The translations under genes were made by a program, and so were the position numbers. A DNA stretch of 64,000 nucleotides from Vitellaria paradoxa (Eukaryota > Streptophyta > Magnoliopsida > Ericales > Sapotaceae), in contig JAINTL010000044.1 in NCBI GenBank assembly GCA_019916065.1, forward strand, positions 52,434 through 116,433, written 5' to 3'. The notes below the pieces were generated by a model. It made no database searches. It worked only from the letters and a program-made list of their open reading frames with translations, and was not told where the DNA came from. The stretch's first letter is position 1; the number at the start of each line of letters is the position of its first letter. Below are positions 33,141 to 46,100 of this stretch, one piece after another.

Positions 33141-35680
33141 GTAAGGAAAAAAGAAAAAAAAAAAAAAAGCAGCTACAGATACATCAATTCTTCCCCTCTT
33201 TCTCTTTCTAAATAAACTCACGTCACTCATTCTCCCTCCATGCTTCTTGTATGTCTCCTCTAACTCTCCTCACTTATACAAACTCATTGTATTATTACTT
33301 TCTAAGAACCCATCATAAATGTTTAATACATTTAAAAAGGAAACGTGAAAAAACAATGAAGCCAAATAACTATAATTTACAAAATTGCATATAGGATAAG
33401 TTTGGTGTGCTATAAAACACTAAAACTCTCAAACTTTTTTTTAATTTTTTTTAAGTTTCTCCATACCAATTTTCTCTAAGTTTCATCTTTTATTCAGGCT
33501 GCAACAACTTCTAAGGTCGTCGCATAGGACCCTACCAAAAAGGAGGTCTAATTTTTTAAGTTTTTATTAATAATAAAAATATTAAATAATATTTAACCCA
33601 ATCAAAATTTTATTGATTAATTAATTATTGTTTTTTAATTTTATTTAAAACCTTATTTTTAACTTTAAAACTTCTATAACTCTATCTTCATAATTATCAT
33701 TATTATCTTATTAATTTCCATTAGAGGCCAAAAAGGATATGTATTAAATCAACTAATTATCAGTCAATGATTAAGATCATCATATATCATCATCTAATTA
33801 TTCTAATAATTGAAATTCAATCATTATCTTCATATATGTGAGACTTTAAATTATCAATTCATTCATTTTGTTATGTAAATTATCCAAACTTGGGAAAAAA
33901 AAAAAAAAGAAGATAGTACATATAACAATTCTTACCTGTCAAGTTCTATGGTCTCATAACCTTCTTTTTCTTTTTAGTTCATTTTCTATTTTTTTATTAA
34001 TTTATTAATTTTATTAATTTTTGTTGGTTAAAAAGAAAGTGGGGAAAGAGACAAGAAGAGGAAAGAGATTACTAGTGAGAGAGAATGAATAAAAATTTAA
34101 TAATACTTTTCTTTTTTTTTTTACACAAACTTTTAATAGTATTACACGGTAAATTAACAGACTAATTTCGTCGTTATAAATTTTTTAAAATAAGGGAATG
34201 TAAGGTTTGAATGCCCAAGGGAGGTCCTTGTATGTGGAGAGATTGTGTAATTTACTGATTTCTAACTGTGTTTATTTGTATTGATATTTAAATTTTAATG
34301 GACATACCAAATAATTAATTTATTTAAAACAACAAATCAAATCGTGCTATCTTTATTGCCTAACCTTGTTTACTTTTAGTAATTTATTTACTTTTACTAG
34401 AATATAATTTTATCTTTTTGTTTTTAATATCTATGGTATGTTACCCACATTTTTATAAGAAAATGAAAAAAAAATACTTAAAATATAAAAAGTTACTAGG
34501 AAGTTAATTTTTTATTTTTTTGTTACTTATGGATAATTACACTTTACACAATTGGGGTTGTCCCAAAACACATGACCTCATTTTATTTAAAAGTCAACGT
34601 ACCATTAATTGTGATTTAAATTAAAGTGTAAAATTAATAAAATATATTAAATTTAATTAAATTTGTGTCTCATGTGTTATGAAGGCTCATATACGATTTG
34701 ACAAAAGACATTATTGAGAAAAATAAAGGCAAATTATATGATTTTGCATTGAATGTCTTTAAAAAATACAAAAAATTTATTTCAACATATAAGTAAGTAA
34801 AAATCTACTTTTATCTTTTCATTTTTGTAGAAATATTTTTGCTAACTAAATTTGTCTTGTGAATTACAAATTCGTTAAATTTAATAAATTTTATTAAATT
34901 TGTACTTTGATCTAAATCATGAGAGAATTATGTATTAATTTTTAAACTAAAACTAGATCATACATTTTCTAGCTCAATTTAAAAAAACTGTAATTATCCC
35001 AAAAAAATTATTTAAATAATAATAATAATAATAATAAAACAAGGACAATTGCTGGACATATATTTAAAAAAATCGAGATTTTAGATTTTTAATAGGATAA
35101 ATTGTATTTATTATTTTTAAGATTTGATGAAAATATATAATTACCTAACTAATTTTTAAAATTACATTTATTGCACCCATTGTTTAGATTCTATTTCAAA
35201 TTCTTACTGGCGCTAGCGTGCGATTAGAATTGCTAATTTATAGATGAATTTAGAAGTCCTAAATAGGGATATTAACTATTTGATCATTAAAAAAAAAAAA
35301 AAAAAAAAAAGATCCTATAATTCAGACCGCATCGAAATGATTTTGCTAGCATTAGGATATTTTAAAGATGATCTAGAGTTAAGAATTGCTTAAATAAGCC
35401 CCCCAGTTAAAAATGTATACATTTAATTATATATTTGAATAAAATTTCATCATATATCTAAAATATTTTTATGTGCGATTTTTAAATAATGATCAAGTAC
35501 TAATAATTAGATGCTTGAAATATTTCATAATTATCGGAAGAAAAAATATCTTTTGATTTACCAAAAATAAAAAAATTCTAATTCTTAGTAATTTTTTTAA
35601 CTTCTTTTAATTAAATTACGTTGCGCATTACTTTACTATTTTTTATTTATTTATTTTTAATTATTCAAACACCATCACAG
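33141..35680. other. AT-rich intergenic, no gene
   Basis: 2.5 kb of A/T-rich DNA with homopolymers (A run at about 35289-35310) and (TAA)n at about 35015-35036. No open frame with domain character and no RNA gene was found on either strand. Confidence 0.5.
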
Positions 35681-35684
35681 AGCG

Positions 35685-36172
35685 TATTTGGGGCATCAAA
35701 AAGTGAAAAAAATGAGATAAAATGTGATTTGGAGAAACTTTTTGTGTTTGGTGCACACTGCTCAAATCGCGTTTTTTGGAGATGAATAGTAAAATTTCGT
35801 TTCGACGGAATGGATTTCCGTTTAGACGGATTCAAAATTTTAAGTAGTCATGACTTCTTTACACTACGATTGTAGAAACCATTTGGACGAAAATTGGTCG
35901 CGCGATTCTGTCGGAACGGTTTCTATAATCCGTTTGAACGGTTTTAAAAACGCCACAAAAAATAGTTAAAAGTGGGTGTCATTTGGTAACTTGGAAGTCC
36001 ATGATTAGAATGGCGAAAAAATTTTTACTATTTGATTAACCAAATTATAGTTATCGATTTTTTTTTAGAAAAATATTAAACATTTTTTGAATTTTAAAAT
36101 ACGAGAATGTGTAAAATTTTATAGAGATTTTCATAAATTTACATCAAACTTTAATGCACCAAACGCACCCTT
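35685..36172. mobile_element. MITE-like element, about 490 bp
   Basis: The left end GCGTATTTGGGGCATC and the right end, inverted, GGGTGCGTTTGGTGCAT match imperfectly. The interior carries a GC-richer core with repeated TTTCGTTTCGACGG/CCGTTTAGACGG words. The duplication was not resolved. Confidence 0.5.
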
Positions 36173-36267
36173 AATTATAAAAAATGCATGGGGAGACACC
36201 AATTAACACAATCAGACACCATAGACTTTTTCACTAATTTTTTTTTTTTTTAACTAACGTAAACTAC

Positions 36268-36434
36268 GGGCCCGTTTGGTTTGCCATTTTTTGCTGAAAA
36301 TCTCCAAAAATCTCTATAAATCTCTGTTAACTTTATATCACATCAACTTTTTCTCTCACTGCACGCATTACGAAATCTCTCCAAACCACAATTTATCTCA
36401 ATTTATCTCATTTTTTCTTACTTCAAACAAACCC
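36268..36434. mobile_element. MITE, 167 bp, with TAC duplication
   Basis: Starts GGGCCCGTTTGG and ends CAAACAAACCC, flanked by TAC (36265-36267, 36435-36437). A diverged second copy of the body follows at 36510-36668 (shared ATCACATCAA, CTCACTGCA and CCACAATTTATCTC), ending CCAAACAAATCC. The two form a near-tandem pair. Confidence 0.65.
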
Positions 36435-36509
36435 TACATGGGATTAACACTAACACGTCGAGAGAATTTGGAAAAATATATATACAAAATAGGAGTCATC
36501 TCTGTGTTT

Positions 36510-36668
36510 AGTGTGTAATATTTTATTGAAAATCTCTAAAAATTTTTATAAATTTCTGTTAGCTTTATATCACATCAATTTTTTTCTCTCACTGCATGCA
36601 TTACGAACTCTCTCTAAACCACAATTTATCTCGATTTATCTCATTTTTTCTGACTCCAAACAAATCCG
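36510..36668. repeat. Second, left-truncated copy of the 36268 MITE
   Basis: Same orientation and about 85-90% alike by eye to 36290-36434. Its left terminus is missing. Confidence 0.6.
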
Positions 36669-36979
36669 TAATTATAAAAATTAGATGTATTTATCATCAA
36701 ATCAAAGAGAGGGTGTAATTAGCATATGAGAATGACAGTCATTCAGAAGAAGTCAAATATTTGCAGAACACATGTCATAATCTGAGGATAGCATCTCCAA
36801 ATTTTCCATGAGATCTTCTGTAATTTTTATCGCCTTCTTCCAGATGGAACCTCCCCTTCTCTCTCTGTGCATCGGAGAGGTCTCTTCCCTTGCAATGCAC
36901 TCCAAAGGCAACCCCACCTTCCAAATCTACACCTGATTCTGACTCACTACCTGAAATTTGCGTCATATCAACCACCCTT

Positions 36980-37170
36980 CTCTCTATCTCTCTCTACATA
37001 TATATACATATCACCCAACTTCCCACCCCTCTCTCCCTCTCTCTCTCTCTCTCTCCAAACCCTTTCCAATCCCCCGGATTTCTCCCAGCAAGATTCATGT
37101 ACCCAAGCAATCCCACTTCACTACACAGTTCTCTCTCTCCCTCCCCCTCATCGAATACCATATTCGTCTC
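36980..37170 (+). promoter_or_regulatory. Putative core promoter and leader of the GH28 gene
   Basis: A TATA-rich stretch ACATATATATACAT lies at about 36997-37010, followed by a pyrimidine leader with (CT)n at about 37031-37057 and another CT-rich block at 37129-37148, ending at the ATG at 37171. This is the usual look of a plant 5' UTR. It rests on composition only. Confidence 0.4.
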
Positions 37171-40100
37171 ATGATGGCGGAGACCCTGTCGTCGCCAAGG
37201 CGGTTCCACCACCACCGCCTCGACGTCAAGGGGTGGTTTCCGGCGTTAATTTCCTCCCACAAGACGCTTTTTGCGGTCCTCTGGATCGGGGGCTTCCTGT
37301 CGGTGTTCTTATGGCAGCGGAGCAGTGTCGAAGGTTTCTTTGTTTTCTGGCGGACACCTCCGGAGGTTCCGATGCTCCGGCCTGTGGCATTCAATCTCAC
37401 GGACTTCGGCGGGGTTGGCGACGGCGTGACGCTCAACACTGAGGCCTTTGAGAGGGCCATCTCGGCGATATCCAAGCTGGGGCAGAGGGGCGGCGGTCAG
37501 CTCAATGTTCCGGCTGGGACGTGGCTAACGGCGCCGTTTAATCTCACTAGCCACTTGACTTTATTCCTCGCTGAAGACGCTGTCATACTTGGCATCAATG
37601 TGAGTTCTCTTGTGCTGGGTTTGCTTGATTTGGATTCCAAAGTGGTAATATATATGCTGAAGTTGCAAACTGTCACAATTGATTGTAGCAGTCTATTTCT
37701 TCTTAGATTGTTAGTACTGAATCTAATGATAATCTTTTAGATTGTAGAGCGATATTGTGATTAAATTATTTTGATTATTAGTTGATACTTATTGAAAGGA
37801 TCTGGACTTGAATAGCCTGCGTGTGTCTATATGTAATCAATTGAGTCCATCTCTTTAGTCTTAAACACAGAAACTTGCTTAGATGGGGAGCCGGGGGGTA
37901 AAATTTTTTCTATAATTTTAGCAGGCCGGTGTACTAATTTTGTCATAGTTATTCATAAGACTACCTAATGTGTTGCGAAATTTTGGAAATTTAGGGGGGG
38001 CCGTCTCCCTTGCCGGTGCTCCCCAGGGAAATGCAGCATATCTACTGAGTGAAAGAAAAATAATAAAAAATAAAAACCATCATATATCTTTGGACAGAGC
38101 CCTTGATTTCAATGGATGCTTAATTGTCATCCACTATAAAACTGCAGAGTAATATTGGGTGGGCATTTATGCAATGTTGTTACACAAAGGCCGAACCAAA
38201 TCAACTTCTCAGGTCTCTTACTTTCTTCATTGCAATTTATGCAACGGTTGCTACCTGTACCATCAATTGCATATGTCGTTATATGTGGAATCCATATTAT
38301 CGTTGGGCTATGTTTGGAACATGGAATTGTTGAGGGAGGTAGGACTGAAAATGAATTAAAAAGGTCAAATTTATTTCCTTTTTTTGATTGAGTTAGAAAA
38401 ATAACACTAAAATGAATAGATATCTAACAAAAATATTAGCTTTTACTTGGTTAAGTATACAAAAATTGCACAAATTAGTAATTTATTATCCCTTCATTTT
38501 TCTTTTTCCTCCATAAATCCATGCTCCAAACATAGATTAATATTCTTCTACTAGCTGTTTGATATGGCCATCTCTTTCTTGTAGAGGTTGTAATGCTGCT
38601 TAGTATTTTAGCTTAACTTTTGGGTGCACTTTGGATGGGGAACCAAGTAGATGAACTTTCTTTTCAACTGTCCTGAGGCCTTTCTGATCTATCAGATAGT
38701 TAATAGGCTTTGTTGTAGTCAGTCCTAAAGGGAGAACCTTGATGAGTTATGGACAACTGTCAATTGGTCATGTTGTTGTTTACTTGCTTACAATTTTTGA
38801 ACTTTTGGCAGGGTCACATGGATATCTTGTGTAGTTTTTAGCAGATTGCTGAAGCTTTCATATTCAGCACCCAAGTCTATGACAGGGAATTTGGATTAGG
38901 GTGTACTGTAGATTGGTGGAGTGATTCAGAACTAGTGGAAGAGATTTTCTAAGAATCACATTAGTACTCTGTTTTTTTGGATGTACAATCAAAAACTATT
39001 TTTTACGAAAATACTTTTCATGTCATTTTATAATGTTTGGTTGCATTTAGTAAATTATTTTCCAAAACAAACACATAGCCCATTGTGCTATCAACTCCAC
39101 CAACAATTGCAATAACTAATGTTATGCTCCTCAAATAAAAGCGCCAATCTTCAGTATTCTCGACTGTTTGTTACTCGGGAAAATCATTTGTTGAGAAAGT
39201 GAAGATTCAAGAAAACTACCAATATGATCAATATGTACATATATTTATTATTGCAAAAGATCGAACACCTGGCAGATATCACAAGGGGATGCATTCAATT
39301 AAGGATGGAGAAGAGGGTAGCAGAGGTGTTAGACGGTGAGCTTGTTGGCATGGTGGAGCCAGTGGTCACAACCATTGGAGAGTGCAACTTCTTAAGAGGG
39401 AACAAAACAGAGTGGACTCTCAGCACTTGGCAACCGGTGCATCAATGCGGTGCTCAAGTCCCTTACTGTGATGATTGCTTGTTCAATATGAAAATCAACT
39501 TACGGAATCTGAAACATCAAATCATTTTTGTCTCTTTCATGAAAATATTTTCTTGAAATTATATATATTCCTCACTTTTTACTTCACCAAACAACCAAAA
39601 ATGACTGATATATTTTGGAGGAAAACATTTTACATTCAAACAAATGGGCCTAAAAGCTGCTTCTTTATTTATTTATTTATTTATTTTTAAGTGGAACTAT
39701 CAGATTATTTAAAATTTGACCTCATTTGTCATTGAGGTTGTGTTTAGAAATTAGAGCCCATGTGGTTTGCCTTTGAGCTTTTTTTGTGGACAAGTGGAAC
39801 TTATAGTACTCATGCCGGAACCATAATAAGTGGGCCGGAACCATAATAAGTGGTAAGTAAATATTTCATAGTAAATGAAACATCCCTTCTTAAGTCTTAA
39901 AACAACTCATACAACAACAATTTGATAAAAAAAATTTCATTAAAAAGGTCATGATAAATCAGTTAATTCCATAAGTGATACAATGTAGCTTTTATGCAGA
40001 TTATTTCCCATATTACTCTCTTAAGTTATTAAACATGTTAAACAGGTTAATATGACATGCTTAGTTGAACAGGTCAAATTGTGTTAAATGGTTTAAGGCC

Positions 40101-43100
40101 ATCTATGACCCTAATCCAACTTGTTTAAATTACAGGTTAAGCATGCCAACAGTTTATGACATGAAGCCATATATGACCAAATCCACTAATTTCATGTTAA
40201 TCTCAATTTATGCTGGCAATCCTTGTCATGTTAATCTCAATTTATGCTGGCAGTTCTTGTCAAAAATTGCCACCCTTGCCTTTTTCTGAAGTCTTTTATT
40301 ACAATGGATCCGGTCCTCCCATGTTGAAATCGAAGAAAATAGAATTATAAATACTTATCACTAAAGTTGAGATGAAGGCTTTATAGTTTATAGGAATTAA
40401 AATCATTGATAAACATGGCAAGTGAAAAGCGAATCCTTTTAACAAGTTAGATATTTGTAGCTAAGAGTGAGAAGATGTGTCCTAGATGATCATCAGGGGC
40501 TCTTGAGTCAGGAAAAGCCTGTTAGTGTAAGCAATTTTGAATTTCCTGTGCTTTTGTTACACTACTTATTTTCAAAACTCAAGTAGCAGCTATGGTAGCT
40601 GCGTAACTTTGAAATCTGATTGGAAGTTGCTATACAGTGAATCATTGAGTAGTGGGCATGAATATATTGGAAGAAATGGGAAAACAGAATCTGATGATAA
40701 ACTGGCAAGGTCAAGCCTTCAATACTCAATAATATGGTTTAAATAATTCTGTTATTTATCAGCAGCATAAAGCTAAAACTAAGTTTATAAGATATGATTC
40801 ATCGAAAAATAGTTGCTTTCTAGAACTTTCCACTCTGGGAATCAGTCTATTATCAGTGTCTTGGACTGACATTAGTGATATGTATGGCTAGGTTGTGATA
40901 TCAAATGATACTCTAGGCCTTGCGTGGGATCCATGTATTAGTAATAGTCTAACAGATATAATTTCATTACACAGCATAGGTTGCCCGACATGTTTTTTGT
41001 TCTTCAATTTTATACAAATTGGTTGGACACCTGGTTGCGTAGATTGACTTCATGCCTAAGAAGCATGGATACGGATACGCAGAATATGAATACGATATGG
41101 GTACGAACATGGATACAACAATTCTTAAAAATGAGAATACCAACATGGCGGGGATACGGTCAAAAAATATACATTTAATATATTTCTTTTAGCTATGTAT
41201 ATGAATATTACATGTACAATGAAACTAATTTAATATATAATTCAATATACAAAATATAACAAAAAATAAGTTATAAGATATTATAATTTTAGGAGTTTCA
41301 GCTACTCAAATCTAAATTCGTCTTAATCATATATTTGAAGAAAAATGATAAAATAAATGGCGTGTCCAACACGTATCTTGGAGTGTCCGAGGAGTATGTG
41401 TGTCCTATACATGTCGCATACGAATATGGATACGGGTATGGCAACTATTTGAGGTATCCATGCTTCCTAGCTTCATGCTTTAGTGCCTATATTGTGGAAA
41501 TCTATAAAGCAATCCTGGCTTGAGGGGCTGTACCAGTGTCTGACATGTGTTGGACATGTGCACTCACTTGACGTGTTGGAAGCACTAGTCCGTGTTTCCA
41601 ATCAGACACAGGCCAAAGTAGAACCCTTGATAAAAGAAAGAGATGTTTCCAAAAATGTTCAAAACATGATGATGTGTTGGATGCTTAACAATCTGTCTCA
41701 GATCTTTTATTTTCCAATTTGAACACGAGCCAAAAATATTCATGACACATGCTCCTTTGGCAGTTCCTAGAGATGGGGGCAAAAGTAGTTTGGAAATTTT
41801 AATCTAGTCCATTGCTCAAAAAAGTATATGTTCATTGCAAGCAAAGTTGTTACTTCTCAACTTTTCCTTTCTTGTGGTATTTAACAGGATGAGAAGTATT
41901 GGCCTCTCATGCCTCCATTGCCTTCATATGGGAAAGGGAGAGAACATCCTGGACCTCGATATGGGAGTTTGATTCATGGTCAGCATCTAAAAGATGTAGT
42001 TATTACAGGTAATTTTTTAGTCATCCCTTTACCCAGTGGAAATTCTGTAAACTTCTTTGAATTTTATATGCCATGGTAGAGCCTTCGTTGGCCTACTGAA
42101 GTCAATGCAGTCTTCTCGGTTTCCAATATACATTTCATTTGGACTTATGCAAATTCAGGATATATATTAGCATTCAAAATTCACCTGCTTTATACAACTG
42201 TAATGGAAAGGGTTCTTTTAGAGGGACTTTGACCTTCCAAGCAAGATTCAGATCAAATTTGATGCAGTTATTTCATTTTATTGATATGATTGATCAAGTA
42301 ACATCTGCTTGGTCATTGGACCTCCTGGAGCTGAATATCATTGTAGAAATGAATTTACTACCCGTTTCCGCAGAGAGGAAAGGAAAAATTAACCGAGGGA
42401 GAGAGGCAACCTCCTCACTTCACTGTCCATGAGATTATAACAATATGTGTTGTCTTAAAGTGCTTTTGTCACTTAACAACAGAACAATATCCTTCTGCTT
42501 ATTAAGGACTTGGACTTGGCTTCTAAGAACTCATAAGTTTGTCTTTATTGCTATTCTGTGCCTTTCTCATGTATCAACAATATTTTTGTCTAGATCACAC
42601 TTTAACTCATAAGTTGGTCTTTATTGCTATTCTGTGCTTTTCTCATGTATCAACAATATTTTTTTCTAGATCACACTTCAGAATGTGCTAGCATAATGTC
42701 CATGCTTCACCGTGGGTTTTCGCAATATATTCAATTTTATGATCAATTAAAAATTATTATAAAGAAAATATAATATAATATTTAATGCAAAAATATGTAA
42801 TATTTAAATACTGAAAAAGAAAAAATTTAAATACCCAATCAACAGTAAATGATCTACTATAGACTTAAAAAAATAAAAATAAATATAAAAATAAAGAAGT
42901 ATGACACATGTTTAAACAAAAACTAAAAATAAAACTCAAAAAAATAAAAAGTGAAACATGTGTTGGACTTTCAATAAATTCTTTGATTTTTAATGTAAAA
43001 ATAACATTTAATATTCAAACACTAAAAAACAACTCCTTTCAAATACCCCCAACAACAAAAAAATAATCCATTATAAACTTATAAGAAAACGAAAAAAAAA

Positions 43101-46100
43101 AAAATACAACGCTTGTCAAACCTCTAAACTAAAAAACAAAACATGAAAAATAAAAAAAAATGGAACACATTTCGCATTGCTAATAATTTCTGAGATTTTT
43201 AACGTAAAAATAACGTTTAATTTCAAACACTAAAAAAAATTTCAAATACCCCTAACAATAGCCCAAAAAAAAAAAAAAAAATTGATATGCTTCGCATTCT
43301 CCTCTATCCCTCACACTTTAAGATAAATATATATATAGATTATCTCTTTGATGAGTCATATAGCCAAGAAACCTAACTAGTTATTTATACTCGAGGAATT
43401 ATATTTGGGCATTAGCCATGGGAGAAACCTCTTTAACTTGTTCATCTTTTCTTTTCTTTCTTTGTGATAAATAAGACGCCTATTTACCAACCCAAACTTG
43501 AACCCTACACCTCTTCCTCTGTGGGTGATAGTTTTACTGGTCTGCAAGTAAGACTTGATCCCTGATGGGAGGGCTATTACTGTAGGCAATCCAATGTTAT
43601 TCCATTTAGCTTTGTTGAACATTGTTTTCATTTGCCCTCTGCAAATATGTAATTGTTGATGTGGTTTGCTTACACATTACTGCTGAACAACAGGGCACAA
43701 TGGTACCATTAATGGACAAGGACAAACATGGTGGAAGAAGTATCGTCAAAAGCTTCTCAACCACACTAGGGGCCCACTTGTGCAGGTTATGTGGTCAAGT
43801 GACATTGTGATTTCTAACATAACTTTACGTGATTCTCCTTTTTGGACACTACATCCGTATGACTGCAAGAATGTTACAGTTAAAAATGTTACAATTTTGG
43901 CTCCCATCTTTGAGGCTCCCAACACTGATGGAATAGATCCTGGTAAGTATACTGTTTTATCATTGGGACTTATGATGAGCTGAAACGGGTGATATCCTTG
44001 GATTGTGTTTGTTTCCATTTATAGAAAAGGACCACCGGTTTATTGATCGAAACCACTTGTTTTGAATTGACTAGTGTGGGACAAATGGTGTTGGAAGAAT
44101 TTAAATCCTCATTGAACTTAATAGTGGGAAATTCTAATTCATTAAAATTTTGGGGAATTGCCAAGCAAATGAACAGGCTTGATAATGAATATGGAAATGC
44201 ATGTTAAGTTTTAGAAAATATGTTGAAGCTTAATGGTGTTGTGTGTTTTCCCACAGTTGAGAGGAGGGAAAAAAAAAAAAAAAAGATTCTGTTAGATAAT
44301 CACCCTCCCTCTTTATCATTTTATTTATAATAATGAATTGCAACTAAAAAAGGAAGATATAATCACACTCAATCAATGTTAATTATCCTAGAATATAATT
44401 TAGAATATCCTTGTACTCTCCCTCAAGTTAGAGCATAAAGATCAAACATGATCAGCTTGAAACATAACTACTAAAGGGAGAACGAATCAAGAGTTTGGTA
44501 AGTATGTCACCTAACTGGGAGTCTATGCGTACAAAGTGAGTAGTGGGATCTTGGATAAAGGGACAATCCACCTTTATATGCTTTGTACATTGATGAAAAA
44601 TTGGGTTATTGGCGATAAAGATGATAGCTTGATTATCATAATACATTGATATTGGAGCTGGAACTTTAAGGCCAAAGTCACGAAGAAGAGAATGAACCTA
44701 AAGTATCTCAGAAATAGTATAGGTTACGACACGATACTCAGCCTCAGCACTAAAATGAGCAACAATAATTTGCTTCTTATTATGCTAAGTCATAAGATTA
44801 GCAACAAAAGTACAATATCCAGAGGTAAATTTTCTATGTAAATGACTATCAGCATAACCGGCCTATTTTACATCACTACATCCAACTACATACAACATGG
44901 TGGAAGGTCGATAGAGTAACTATTGGTTTGGAGAACTTTTTTATTACCTTAAAATATGACACACAACATCAAAATAGGGTTAACGAGGAGTATACATGAA
45001 CTGACTAACCACATCAACTGCATATGTAATATCAGGTCGTGTCATAATGAGATAGATCAACTTTTGCACAAGTCATGGATGTCGATCTATATTAGGAAAA
45101 ATGTTCACCACTCTCGAAATCAAGCTAAATAGAAGAGTCTATAGGAGTATTAGCAAGTCGAGAATCCAAGAGCTCCATCTTAAAGAGCAAATCCGAAAAA
45201 TATTTCCTTTCAGATGGAGATATACCCTAGGAGGAACATGCATCCCCAATCCCTAGGAAATAGCATAAAGCTCCAAGATCCTTTGTGTGCTTTATTTTTT
45301 CATCATCCTCAGAAATAATAAAAATGAATTAGAACAATTTCCATTGTGTACTTAAATTAGTTTGTACCCTAGTTTACAAACTTCATGCTCATGGAGCTAT
45401 TTCCACTATTGTTTTTGTTGTTCTATAGTACTAATTAATTGAATAGTTTTTGTGATCTAAATAGATTCATGTGAAGATATGGTAATTGAGGACTGTTACA
45501 TAAGTGTGGGTGATGATGGCATTGCGATAAAGAGTGGTTGGGATCAGTATGGTATTGCTTATGGACGCCCTTCAACAAATATTCTCATTCGAAACCTTGT
45601 TGTCCGTTCTATGGTCAGGTAAGAGTTCGTAATTTTCATTGTTCCAGTTAAACTGATTGTTTGCAATTAATTGGCTTTTATGCATCCGGAAAACCAGAGG
45701 TAGTTGCTTACTCAAGTAACTGTCTTATGTATACCCTGCTCTTTCATGTGCCCTCACCAAAACATATCATAAATTTACCTGTTCCAAAATTTACTCCCTA
45801 AGCTAATGAAGTTACATTTTGGTCCTTGGCTGCTTCTGGGAGGGCAACTCTTAATTTATTTTTCGCTTTTTTCTTGTCTACTACATTTGTAATTTGTCGA
45901 GACTGCATTCTTTTTCCTCCACTTCCACATTTTGGGTAAGCAATTTTCTAAGCATTTTAAAGAAAAATGAATTGGATATTTTAATTTATCAATTTTGTCT
46001 TATTGTTATATTTCAATAAAGCAGGCCAAACTTTCATTTAGTAATCTTTTCTTTCACAAAGATATTGGAAAAATTCTCTATTGAAGATGTTATTCATATC

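Larger units (their letters stand above)
37600..41887 (+). other. Intron 1 of the GH28 gene (4.3 kb)
   Basis: Donor ATCAAT|GTGAGT, acceptor TTAACAG|GATGAG. It holds a fold-back element (about 38966-39655), a 34-bp tandem duplication (40192-40259), a 21-bp tandem of GCCGGAACCATAATAAGTGG (about 39812-39853) and a hAT-like MITE (41056-41470). Open frames in it, such as 39224-39556, have no domain. Confidence 0.85.
42009..43693 (+). other. Intron 2 of the GH28 gene
   Basis: Donor ATTACAG|GTAATT, acceptor AACAACAG|GGCAC. It contains a 76-bp tandem duplication and an AT-rich tandem array, listed separately. Confidence 0.85.

Noticed and set aside
36958..37740. 260-codon frame starting upstream of the GH28 ATG
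   Set aside because: The true start is the ATG at 37171, matching the family N-terminus. The upstream part is CT-rich leader, and the part after 37599 is intron.
39224..39556. 110-codon frame in GH28 intron 1
   Set aside because: No known domain, it lies within a fold-back repeat, and it is bounded by the intron of a well-supported gene.
43377..43631. 84-codon minus frame in GH28 intron 2
   Set aside because: No domain or codon bias; it is intronic and short.
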